This document shows positions 20,401 through 31,700 of a stretch of 64,000 nt of DNA, piece by piece. Below the pieces are notes generated by a model. The model was not told the DNA's origin. It ran no database searches and saw only the letters and a list, made by a program, of their open reading frames with translations. Numbering within the stretch: position 1 is the first letter of the stretch; each line of letters opens with the position of its first letter. Source of the DNA: Prostheceraeus crozeri (lineage: Eukaryota > Platyhelminthes > Polycladida > Euryleptidae); the NCBI GenBank assembly GCA_907163375.1, contig CAJQUW010001859.1, forward strand, positions 62,001 to 126,000, read 5' to 3'. Both the position numbers and the translations under genes were made by a program.

Positions 20401-22060
20401 TTTACAACAATTCGTTGACTTCCATTTTACGGAGAAAATGACACATCATCATCTTATCAATGCACAAATTCAATGATACCCGACTCGCACTCACTGCGCA
20501 TAGCACAGGCATCGAATGAATAAAAATGACTTTTAAATACCAAGTCAAGAGTCAGCTTGAGACCTTTTTTGAATCTATCAAACAAACAATTCAAACAATG
20601 ATAGGGAAGTTTGGGAATTCAGTTGAAGATTTTTTCAATCAGTGAGTCGAACTTGCTGTGTATTTGTTCTCTTTGATACATTTGGTTTCATGATAATCAA
20701 TTTGATCAAACAACACCCTAGATTTAATGAAAATTAGAGATGAGATTATTCTGTAACATCTATCAGTTTATGTTTTCTTCAATAAGATAAGTAATAATTC
20801 AAATCCTTTCATTTCTTAGTTTAGTCTACAAGCAATTAGAATAATGTAATTGCTTTTTTGAATGTGAGATGATACATACTGTGCCTATAATATGACATGC
20901 TTGACATTCTCTGTAAATAAGATAGTGCATTTCTGCTTTTAAGTGCGAGTAGATGTATACTTAATTCTAAAAGGCACACGCTTTTCGTTTTATGCAGTCA
21001 TTAGTATAACATATTTTAACAGCGTTTGTTTTATGCGTGTATATCGTCAAGCCACATGCAGTTAATGATTCCGCAAATTTCGTTTCTTACGGACCCTCGC
21101 CAGCCAGCGTTTCTGGGTATAAAGGACCGGGGGTGACTGCATAGACATCCATCGTTTGTCCGTTTAATAACCATTTTCTACACGCATTTGGCCATGACAA
21201 AGTTCGTTAGGATTGAAAGTTTGGATATGTTCGATTGAATTTTTGAAAAGGCAAATACATCAAACCAAGGGGCGGGTTTACTTTATACAAACAGCTGACT
21301 TTCAGCGATGTCGATTTTACTCGTATATGCAATATCAGAGTTCGCTAAAAAATAGCATTGGTGACAAAATTAATTGAAAATTCATGAGTTGTTGAATTTT
21401 GCATTAACGCTTTTCATACTAACTTACCACTGCGCAGACGGAATGAACTCCATGATCGAAGCGTCCAACATTGCAATAGCCGTCTCTAAACCATCCTGTC
21501 AGTGGTCGAAAGGAACATGGACTCAATTGTTGATTGTAAACGTTATTGCCTTCGCAAGCTGCAAGGAAAGACAACAAAAGACAAACTGCAAGACTGGCTT
21601 ACTTTGACATTATTGTGAAATAGTCTGCAAATATCCCTGGAAGTGACAAATTTATTTGAAAGTGAAGTGGCTGGTGTTATGAAAGACATTTGATTACACG
21701 TTACGAAACAGTCAGTGATGTAATTGCTGTTGCTGGAAATCTGGTGCCATATGTAATCAGTTGGATGAGTTTTCAGCCAATGAAAGTGTAAGCATATGAT
21801 ACAGACACCGAGTTAAGTTAGATTTCCGTGCATGAATTTACTAACGCTATGCAATGTCAAAAATTTTATAATCACTGTGAATATCATCCAAAGATCAATC
21901 AAAGCAATTCCAGTAAAATAGAATTACATAAGCACACAATAAAACAGAAATCATTAGGCTGTCTATAAATTATTTACGCTGGCAGTGTTACATCAGAGTT
22001 GGGATCATAGCCCTTGTTAAAAGTCAAAGACATGATGGTCCTATCAGGGGTTATAAAAAT
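20401..22060. other. no gene recognised
   Basis: AT-rich DNA. The open frame at 21374-21607 has no motif and low complexity, and I leave it out. Confidence 0.4.
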
Positions 22061-22200
22061 TTAATTGCAATTAATTTTGGGCAAGCCATCCATTAACTTT
22101 AATTGCAGTTAAAAGAAGTCAGTTACTTGCAACTATTTAATGGGAAGAATCAATCAATTGCAATTATGTAGTTGCGTTAATCAAGTAATTGCAATTATTT
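22061..22200. repeat. clustered AATTGCAATTA-type words
   Basis: The palindromic word AATTGCAATT and close variants recur about six times in 140 bases. Such clusters are typical of subterminal repeats of hAT-like DNA transposons in invertebrates, but no terminal inverted repeats were found here. Confidence 0.45.
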
Positions 22201-22374
22201 ATCATGCTGTATGAGTAAACTGGTTCTTGATTTTTTACAAGTCGCGCAATAGACTATCAATCTGCATAGTGAATTGAAAAGACGCATTTTCAGAAAATTT
22301 ATACATGTACTTTATTAATTAGATGTGAACATTGATAAATTTTATTGCTGACTTAGGTAATCAGTCAATATACT

Positions 22375-22517
22375 TAGTAAATCAGTCAATCAAATACCTT
22401 CCCCATCACAGCACAAATCAAGAATCAAATAATTATTTGCAATTCATTTTTGACCCAGAGCGAAAAACATCAATTCCAGTTCTAATGAACAATTCTTGAC
22501 CAAGCTTCACATTCGTT
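22375..22517 (+). repeat. direct repeat, copy 1
   Basis: Starts GTAAATCAGTCAAT and runs through CCTTCCCCATCACAGCAC to a TTCACATTCGTT end. It is about 85-90 percent identical to 22765-22928, with a roughly 20-base deletion relative to that copy. Confidence 0.8.
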
Positions 22518-22764
22518 CATGCATCATAGTGAGAAACAAGTGACAAAAAAGTGAGAAACAAGTGAATGAGTTGTTACACGTGCCTTTAGCAGAACACAAA
22601 ATAGAATTTCAAAAGTTATCATAAAAGTTTTGTAATATAGAGATACTAAATGCATTGTGCACCAAATAGTGTTTAGTTGTGAATCAGAGATGTTTCGTAA
22701 ACTTTGTACCTAAACAATCAGTGTGGCATATTTTTCCTATGATGGTGAGTGGTGATGGCATTGC

Positions 22765-22928
22765 AAGTAAATCAGTCAATTAACTACCTTCCCCATCACA
22801 GCACGAATCATGAATCAAAAAATCAATTGCAATTCATTTTTGATGACCTCAGAGTCCCCCACGTCAGAGCGGAAAACATCAATTCCAGTTCTAATGAACA
22901 ATTCTTGGCCAAGTTTCACATTCGTTTT
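22765..22928 (+). repeat. direct repeat, copy 2
   Basis: Longer copy of the 22375 repeat, offset 390 bases, same orientation. It includes an extra segment (TGACCTCAGAGTCCCCCACG) missing from copy 1. The copy is followed by a pyrimidine tract and CAG at 22925-22931. A frame through it reads FDDLRVPHVRAENINSSSNE, which might be a duplicated exon, but I do not recognise it. Confidence 0.8.
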
Positions 22929-23334
22929 TCAGGACCCACTTCAATTTCCAATGGTCTATTCTATGTCTGTGATGACTCATGCACTCATTTTCATAAAACA
23001 ATGTATTCATGTTGAGAATTTATTTGTTTCACTGAAGAATACCACACGAAATGTTTGCAATGGTGGCTTCAGACCAAAGTAAGTATATAAGGGAAGTAAA
23101 AACTTTGCTTGAGACCTTCAAAATGTATATTTCAAAATTGGTCACCTTGACCTTCCAGTGGAACAATTTTTAGTGACGTGCGTGAAAGTACACTAAAATT
23201 AAAGGTCATTAAAAAGCTAGATCGGTCGACTTAGTTTTAGGAGGACACTTAGGACGTCACAACCAAACTGGACATGATTGCCTTGAAATTGAACAATTCA
23301 ATATTATTTCTCATGATTCAGTTACCATATTTAT

Positions 23335-23945
23335 TCGAATAATGGTGGTAGCTACTATCAAAAACTGCTCATTTTGGGGGGCGACTACTGTTAAAAGGAT
23401 GATCAGTAACTTGACTGATGCGAAGAGACGAAAATTTTGATTTGAAATTGATTTCCTTGTTCACCTGCTGACCACTGGTAAATTATGTGCGTGCATAGAG
23501 CTTGATTTTTATCGCTCATGGTATGAATAATTAGAACGAAGATTCCGCGAAAATTGCGGTACACAGGCAGACCTTATTAGATGGGCAGAATTATAAATAT
23601 TATAAGTCGATTAATGCTTGTAGGCCTCTAAAAATTACCTGTATACCTAGTTAAAAAAACATAAAATAGGCCTCATCTTATTTTTTGCATATACATGTAG
23701 CTGGTATATTCGTGCACCGTAATTTAGGCCTTTATGTTATAACAGTTAGGCCTAATAATGTAGAAATAGGTAAGATACTGGCATATCGAACTTCTATATT
23801 AAGCTTATCATATTTAGAAAATGGGTGTGCATGTTCTCTATAACCGACATTGCTAAGTTCTCTAGAACCGTTGCCTCAAATAGAAGCCGCGGCTACTTTT
23901 CGAGGGCGGCCACTATTCAAGGGCAGGTATTTGAAGAAATAATTC
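23335..23945. mobile_element. possible MITE with weak terminal inverted repeats
   Basis: The left end (ACCATATTTATTCGAATAAT followed by GGTGGTAGC) and the inverted right end (ATACCTGCCCTTGAATAGTG followed by GCCGCCC) share the pattern of a family with TATTCGAATA..GCCGC ends that I associate with invertebrate MITEs. The match is loose and no target duplication is clear. TAGGCCT words cluster inside. Confidence 0.3.
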
Positions 23946-26900
23946 TCAAAATGCAGTTCTACTTTTTATGGCAGCTCACCCAACTTGGCAACAACTAAAT
24001 TATCAACGCACGTGACCACTACGTGCCGAATTCATCTAACTATTAAATGTGTTGATGACCAACCTAAAATTTCTGTCATTACAACGACGATCTCGCCTGA
24101 AGGGCCAAAAACAACAACTTACGAAAGCGTTGGAAAGTTGTAGATATAATCAGTATCAGCATATGAAAGAGCTTAGAAACACAGAAAGATGTGAATCAGT
24201 AGCCGAATTCTAACGATTTCATGGCGCAACTCAGTTGGTATCTCCGGATGAAAGGCATTCTCAGATTCTTTACTGGAAAACAGACAGACAACTTTCTTCT
24301 TATGATATGAATTGAATGACAGGAAAATATAATCCTCAAGGGTAGTAATGATTGACGTTGAACAACCGGCTTTCTCATCTCTCTTAAGACAAAATCAGAT
24401 AATATCTACCACCCACTGTGAGACAAAGTGTCTAATTTCTGGACAAAGTGTCCGAGTATAATATGCTACTTCAGTTCTTCGTCAGAATACTGTTGCTGCT
24501 ATCTTAATAAAAATTGGATGTCGGCCCTATTGCAAAAAATATTGAAAGTGCTGACTGATATCACGCGACTAATCAGTTCGTCTAGGCTAGAGGTGTGCAG
24601 TCTTTGGAAGTTTACTCTCAAACGACGCAAAGTTTTTCAGTTGAATCACGAGAACGAAGTTCAAATCACATACAGCAAAGTAGCATGAAATTTAGCCTTG
24701 CAAGTAATTCATTTCAAACTTATTATTCAATACGAAACAACAGCCTGGAGAAGACGACATCAGATTGAAGAAATAACAAAATGAATCAGATTAAAAATTC
24801 AGCGATCACTGTCAAAAGGTTTGTAGAACTCTGATCTATCTAATAAGCAGCTGTTTATCAAACTGCATTTGACTCAGAAAATACAGGATCTTCTATATGA
24901 GAAACCCCGCAGCAGAAAATACACGTTCTCTTGCATCAGAGGAAGCCGGGTGGCAAGAATGAAGCATATTGTTCTGATAAAGTCTGTGTTGTTGGCGGCG
25001 CTCGGTCCACTACCACAAAGGGTCCGCACAAGCGTCCTTAGCTTCTAACTGTGATATGAGAAACTGCTAGATAAGCAAAGACACTTTAATTTGACGGCAT
25101 ATTTCTTTATGAGTGCCGAAGTATCACTGTAGCTTTCAATAGGCGTGTAAAATACATGGCTTGTAAGTCCCTATTTGACAGACCATTTTTCTTGCTGGCA
25201 AGCGGCATAGCTGCGGGTAAGTAGATCGCACAAAAAGCAGGCTAAAGCAAGCCTATGTAAATCATCTATGATTCGATTCGATTCGGCTCAAAATTTGTGA
25301 TTCGCAGGTCCCTAGTTTGAATAATTGTTTAACACGACAATAGTCCTGCTGCTATATCGCAAATAGTTTTGTGACTTCTCTGTTGCATTCATTTAATCAA
25401 AGAACGCTCAGTGCAACTCAGGTTTGCGAAAATTCTGGTTAAAAAATGAATAAGTAGTGTAAGTGTTAAGGATCTACGCCTGAATCGATTATTATCCTGT
25501 CTCTCTTTCCCGAATTTAGACAGAAGTTCACCCTTCTAAATAGCTCAAAATTCTATGCAAAGATTTGCAATCATGATTTGGGTCCAATCCTGGGAATGGA
25601 TATCTTGCTACCACATCAATTATGTCATCTCAAAGATAAGGTCGCATGTCTAGTTACAAATCTGATTCAACCACGAGTGGCTGATTAAGGGGTTCACTGC
25701 TCTCATATGCCTAATTACATGTTTGACTATATGGCTATATCTTATGCATCATTATTATGAGCGTCATATTTTTCAATGTTGCCATGAATTCTACATAATT
25801 GAATCGGTTGGTTCTTGATAATATGGAAATTAGTTTTAGGAGGCTACTTTTGTTCTTTGTTCACTTTTTCTGTTTTCGAGTGAAACTTTTAATTTGTTGG
25901 AAACACCGTGTGGAAACTTGCTATTAATCTTATGGTTTGTGGACCGATAGCAATTTTGGCTGCATTCGATTTTCAAGCTGGCGCTTGTGAATAAAAAATG
26001 CATGAATTATTCAAGCACTAGAAACAGCTTAATCTCTCATTAAAACCATCATCATGTTTTCAGACTTTCATCAGATATGTGTAATACAACTCTAAGCTGA
26101 TATTTCTAAATAAGTAGTATACTTATGATCAAAAATAGTTGTGTGTGAAATTACTGCATAATCCAGTTTCACCATACTCATGCTACATGCAAATGGAATG
26201 GCCATCTATTGGTATAACATTTTGAACGTGTCCTCCGACCAATTTCCATCTGATAAAGTTGATTGGTGAAAAAACCCTTAAATTTGAATTGGTGAAGAAT
26301 TTATGAAATTGGTCAGTTGAGCTTTGATTCACAGTTAATTTCAATCTTCGACAAAGTTTTGTCTTTAACAAGTTCAAATTCCTAAATTTGTCAATTCCTC
26401 ATCAATTTTTTCAAATTGCTATTTCATCACAATTTCTAATTAAGTTTATATTGTTTATAATTTGAATTTTGAATGTCTGTTAGCCAATATCCAAGATAGA
26501 TAGATATGATGCCAGTTTATGTTAATCCGTGGTTATAAGAGGAGGCCATATAATTTGGAATGTAATTTACAATAAAATGGCATCACTCTTCATTTTGAAT
26601 ATAGTTCTAGAACTGCGACATCCGGACGACATCCCAAAACATAGCAATAGGCGAAGCCGAATGCTATATCTTTGAATGGAGAACGGATGGATTGGCGGTG
26701 TTGTAGAACGCACTATGGTCAGCTGCTATCGAATATCAAGGCAGTGTCTGTAATGACATCCTATGTCGTTCATAGAATCTAGTTCATTCTATGCTTCTCA
26801 TAGAAATTGATCTATGTCTACGCATCTCCATTCCCAACAAAGGGTAAAGTGATTTTGTTGACCGACTTCATAGAGTCCACTGAATCTAGACGATGTGTGT

Positions 26901-27077
26901 GTGTGCAGCTGTGTGCGTCTAGTGTCCGGTCACTTAGTGAACCTGTGTATATACGCATTGATAAGGTTCACTGGGTCGGCAGTGTCCCTTACCAAGTAAT
27001 TGTAAGTGGTCTTGGGATGCAATAAATTGGACTCAACCGGGCATACGCTGCTCATGTCAAGTTCTGTCGCTTAATAC
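23946..27077. other. no gene recognised
   Basis: About 3 kb of AT-rich intergenic or intronic DNA. I see no exon, transposon protein or ordered repeat. Several short frames (for instance 24428-24688 and 26807-27025) lack any family pattern. Confidence 0.4.
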
Positions 27078-27251
27078 ATGATGTTAAATTTTATCTGTGC
27101 AGACATAAACATCCTATCCCTATCGAACTTGGCACTACCGAATTCTTCAAACCCCGCGGAATTGATCAAAGTTGATGAATTATGCAATAACGCAAAAATA
27201 TTCAATCTCTCACACAGCTGCAGAAGTCGTTATTCTTCGTCAAAGCAGTAT

Positions 27252-27292
27252 AATATTGGCCCAAAAGGAATTATTCCTTTTGGGCCAATATT
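27252..27292. repeat. perfect inverted repeat with 19-bp arms
   Basis: Arm AATATTGGCCCAAAAGGAA at 27252-27270 is followed by the loop TTA and its exact reverse complement at 27274-27292. The hairpin has no mismatch. Confidence 0.9.
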
Positions 27293-27439
27293 TTCCTGCT
27301 ATTAAACTATTATGCTATTTCCTGTATTATACCTTGATTGAAGAACTTTGTCAATTTCATGTAGACATTATGATCATTCCAATCATCAGAGCCTTGCAAT
27401 TTAGCAGCATCCAGCGATTCGATGATCTTGGAGTAACAA

Positions 27440-27680
27440 TATACAGAACTTGGGATCATTTTTCCACTATCCACAAGAGGAGAAAAAGCTTTATGGTCTG
27501 GTTTGCACTTTGGATTGTGGAGATTGCTAGTGTAGGTAGGGGAAAGTCAGTACGTCGTTTGACGGAAAGAATGAAGGAACATAGAAGAGCTGTGTCTTCT
27601 TTTCAGAGCAACTCTGAAGGTGCTTCTCACACGCAATCGCACAATCATAAGATCAATTGGTCTACAGCCTCAGGGGCGTA
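27440..27680 (+). mobile_element. Penelope-like element fragment, GIY-YIG endonuclease relic
   Basis: One frame reads VEIASVGRGKSVRRLTERMK, then EHRRAVSSF and ASHTQSHNHKINWS. The order R..ERMKEHRRA followed by A.H...H.I.W is that of the Penelope GIY-YIG domain (YIGETG....RL.EHR.A....A.H....H.I.W). The GIY and YIG residues are changed, so it is a relic. No reverse transcriptase found. Confidence 0.5.
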
Positions 27681-27699
27681 GGAAGGATTTTCAAATGAA

Positions 27700-28030
27700 C
27701 CTATGGACCTATGAACCTATGGAAAATAGGTCTAGGTTCCGCTGCCATGCGGCAGAGGGTTACCCTAGTCCCACCTTTCAAAAATATTCAAGAATAAGCT
27801 TTTTTCGGCCATCTCAGAACTCCATTCAAGCCTAGCACATGCACCAACCATCGCATCATCCTGACTATCTTCCAATCTGAGGGGGCGAGAGTAGCAGTCG
27901 TCCCTGCCCAAACTTTGCTAGCTTGACGAAACTGGCAGCACCTCTCATGAATGAAGAAGGTGCCCTATGCTGACTTCAGAGCCGGCAGTGATTGAACAGA
28001 ATCACGACACCCTTTTTATCAGAACTGCCT
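27700..28030. other. no gene recognised
   Basis: GC-richer stretch without a coherent reading frame; two GAACCTATGGA words at 27706-27725. Possibly an uncharacterised repeat. Confidence 0.35.
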
Positions 28031-28040
28031 CTTCACATCG

Positions 28041-28260
28041 GAATTAGCGCCATGTGGACGGATTATAGATGATGCTCAGATGTTCAGATGATTTTTGCAT
28101 CTGAACTAGCGCTATGTAAAAGGATTATAGGAGATGCTATGCATCTGAACAAAAACTGAAACCATCTAGCATGAGGTGGTAGCTCAGTTCACAGGAGCTT
28201 GCGCCGTGTAGTGCTCCCATTGCACCCAAACTAGCGTTTATAAAAGACTATAGGAGATGG
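28041..28260 (+). repeat. degenerate repeats with about 62-bp period
   Basis: GAATTAGCGCCATG..GGATTATAG at 28041, GAACTAGCGCTATG..GGATTATAGG at 28103 and AAACTAGCGTTTAT..GACTATAGG at 28228. The spacings are 62 and 125 bases, which suggests a short tandem array with one lost or very diverged unit. Confidence 0.6.
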
Positions 28261-28366
28261 GTGTTTAGAATCTTTTAGTTGAGATCCTTTAAGATAAAAA
28301 GTTAGGCGCCATAGTTTGACTGCTCGAAAGGTGGGCGGAGTCCAATGTGCCCGCCCTTGCACCGCG

Positions 28367-28735
28367 TCACCGTGTACTATTGGTATATTGAGCTTTTCGT
28401 CTTTGTCCCCCACATATGCAGTAACCGTGGAGTGCAGAGGATTGGAGACCCTGCTCAGCGCAGAGCGAACCGCCGCTGCCTGAAAAATTGTGTGAGCTAT
28501 TTGGAGGATTTCCATCCGAGGAATGGAATAGATGTTTTGAACTGATTGTTTGCAATTCAATAATAATCGATTTCAAAAGTTTGAATTTTGCATTTGATGC
28601 CTTCTCTTCGCTCAGTTGTGTGTCTGCTTTATGCAGTATAAGAAATTCTTGCAGTTTCAATTTCTTTACTACTTTAGCATAGGAGGGGGATAGTGCCGAT
28701 CGTACCGTTTCCCAGGCTACGTCCGCGTACGGCCT
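28367..28735 (-). CDS. possible exon or relic of an unrecognised gene
   Basis: On the minus strand one frame is open from 28735 to 28367. It reads RPYADVAWETVRSALSPSYA, then KVVKKLKLQEFLILHKADTQ, then LSEEKASNAKFKLLKSIIIE, which has the look of a helical protein with normal codon composition. A pyrimidine-rich stretch followed by AAAG lies just before it and could be a splice acceptor. Around 28560 the protein-like signal seems to move to the neighbouring frame (IPRMEILQIAHTIFQAAAVR), so the stretch may be a pseudogene with a frameshift. I do not recognise the family; either a host exon or an old transposon protein is possible. Confidence 0.35.
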   Translation of the reverse strand, partial: RPYADVAWETVRSALSPSYAKVVKKLKLQEFLILHKADTQLSEEKASNAKFKLLKSIIIELQTISSKHLFHSSDGNPPNSSHNFSGSGGSLCAEQGLQSSALHGYCICGGQRRKAQYTNSTR

Positions 28736-31700
28736 TTATGGTGGATGAAAAAGAAGGTAGGAGCATTGAATAGCTATCGTTGGTTGTGCGGCGACTCAAA
28801 AAATGTTGTCATGCAGTGATTTTTTATCAAAATATTCAGTTCTTTTGCGGAGAATATGTTCATGATATTTAAAAAATATTTGATCAAAATGGAAATTTTT
28901 ATAAATTATTCTTGTGCTTACATATAATACCTATTCGACACTTGAGATTCTATTACTTAATAAGCATGAGACTCACTAGATAGAATGAAAGTTTTCTGAT
29001 GAGATCCCTTAGAAATTTAATACAAACGGAAATTAGGTTGATTACCAGAATGATTTTGGCCTTCATGCAAAAAGCTGAGAACCTACTCTGTCTCTTTGGC
29101 TCAATTTTCGCTTTTGTAGACTTTATAAAGCCAAATTAATAGCCTGCATCTCCAGGAGGATATATGGAGCTGCTAAGTTCACTCTTGCATAAATTATGAG
29201 CTGACAGAATGCATTCTATAGTCAATGAAAAGTCAGTGCATAAAATTGAGTTATACATAAATGGTCTAATCATAATATATACGATTATAATTCAAATATA
29301 TTTATATACATGTGAATTGATGCAATTTTCTTAGGCATGAGCTGATGAATCACTAAAATAAGCTAATGATGGTTTTTATCTAAATAATACTATGGACCCA
29401 TTTTGCGTGTATATCTTTCAGTAATTTGAGATAAGTTGTAAAGTATGTCTTAAGCGTAGGAAAATATTTCTTATTATCAATGCTGAGTCTTAAAGTTATA
29501 GTCACTTCCATCGAAGTTAATTGAAAATACAACATTGTCTCTCAACCAGTGACTCGAAGGAGCTGAAACATGCAATTCGCTTCTCTGTGTTGTTATCATG
29601 ATGGTAAGTTCCCTGGCAACTTCTTCAAAACAGTAAGAAAAATCACATCCCACATGTGGCAGTAGAAATAACAAAAAGAGTTCATCTAATGAAATCGAAA
29701 CTGCTATCACATTGGCGATGGAGTTAATACTGAGTTGTCTATCTACCTACTCCATGGTATTATCAATGCAGCATACTGGACTTTGCAGCTGAGTGGTGTG
29801 GTGGTAACAAAGTAGAGCACAATATTTGAAGTGCTTGAAAGCAATCATGTTACGCTTCCTTGTTTTTATTTCTGATCCATTGCTGCGTTTTTCACTTGCT
29901 TAATCTCTACTTTTTTTCTGACGTTTTGTAATTTGCTGCTGCTTATCTCTTTGATAGTGGATGAAGCATTTTGTTTATGATCAGTTTGCATTCCAAGCAG
30001 TTTTTAAGCAAAGCACTGAGATCAGTATAGCAGAGCGTGGTTGAACTTCCGCAAATACCGATTGTCAGTTGCACATTTACACTATACGATTTAAGTCGAC
30101 TGTCGCTGGTCGCAATCAGTCCTTCTTCTGACCTATGATAATCAATTTGCGTTTAAACATAGGCTACGTAATTTGCAATGAATTTATTTTCATAGTTACC
30201 ATTTTAAATAAAAGGATTGGTGATGTTACAACTAATTTAGCCAACCTCTTTAGACGCTCCTTTATTCGTTTCTGTGAATAGCATTTCACTTCCTTTTTGT
30301 CTTCCTGTCATTTTGTGATTGTATATGAGATCAACGCGTCTACTGAATTTGTCCTGTGGACCAAAATAAAGGTTTTTATTGTTATTATTTGTGTTTTCGT
30401 CCAACAAGCTATTTTCCATCTTTGGATACAATGTAATTCATGATTTAATCATGGAGGGTGTGTGATATGAAATTATATTTGCTCCTTTGATTACAGCGAC
30501 TCATCTTGTTATGCGAAAAAACGGAAAGATGATTTTCATCAATACATTGTTCAAATGAATGCAATCAAGCGGCATTGCATCTCTCGAAACATATGGTTAT
30601 GTTGAGAGATGTATCTTCGAATGTAGATTTCGACTTTCTATTAAATGCAGAAGCCTTGTGTGATACAGTGAAGATTCTAACTGACCTTCTAAGTCGGTGC
30701 GTTTCAAATTCCATTCCTTTACTTATTCATGCCGCTTTTATTGCTCAGTATTCTTTACTTAATTCAGTCATTTAAGATTTTGGCGTCCTTGTCGATAAAA
30801 CCTTTTATTCCTATCCACGCAGTTCTACGAGAATAACTTCAAATAGCATCTGCACCGTCGTAATTGTCTTCCTCTTCATATGTACATTATATCTTACCGC
30901 AGAGCATGTCAGTCAAGAAATGAATCCATTATCAAACATAATATAAAATTCATGTCAGATACCTCTGTGGCCTGTCATGATGTAGATCAAGATATTAAGA
31001 AAATACCTAAGAAAAATAGAATAATTTAGTATTCTAGTATCTGGATCATCAATATTTGAATAATATTTGTATGATTCCAATACATGTTCATGCTACCAGG
31101 TTTACTGCATGCATACTCTCGAATCAACTTTTGCTTTTCAAAAAAATGATAAATTTAAAATTATAATTATATTACATAAGTATATATGAAATTTGAATGT
31201 GAATATGATGAATTATGAAACAATCACACCATCACATGAAAAATAATGGATTAATGCTTGGATTAAAAGTACACACCGAGGGCACACCGCACTTTTTTGA
31301 GGCCTTGAGATGTCATCTTCAGAAAATTCTCAATTCAGCAAAAAATTCAGCAATTTATCTGTTCGCACTGCTCAGTCTAAATTATGTATTGCTTTCACTA
31401 TTTAAAATTTTGCACACACTATACCGGTGCATAGCATATTTTTCTATTTACTTTTTTTGGAATTCATTTTAGTCAAAAAGACAAGTGCAAAATAAATCGC
31501 ACATTCACATCTGCACTGCATATTGCTTGGTTGGAAGACATCAAATCATTAAACGTGAGGCAGGAAAATCGAAATTTCACATCGCAATCTGCAAGACGAA
31601 CGTATTAGGTCCACCTATGTCCAGGTTTGTCCGCTAATGACAAAATTGTATGATTTATATGTGGCGCCTTAATAAAATGCACTTGTATTGGACATGGCTG

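Noticed and set aside
28160-28225. tRNA-like word GGTAGCTCAGTT as a tRNA gene or SINE head
   Set aside because: No B-box or T-arm at the right distance and no cloverleaf pairing; only the A-box word is present.
29477-29710. Minus-strand frame with CFEEVARELTIMITTQ as an exon
   Set aside because: Protein-like in part, but without acceptor or donor sites at sensible places or a known family.
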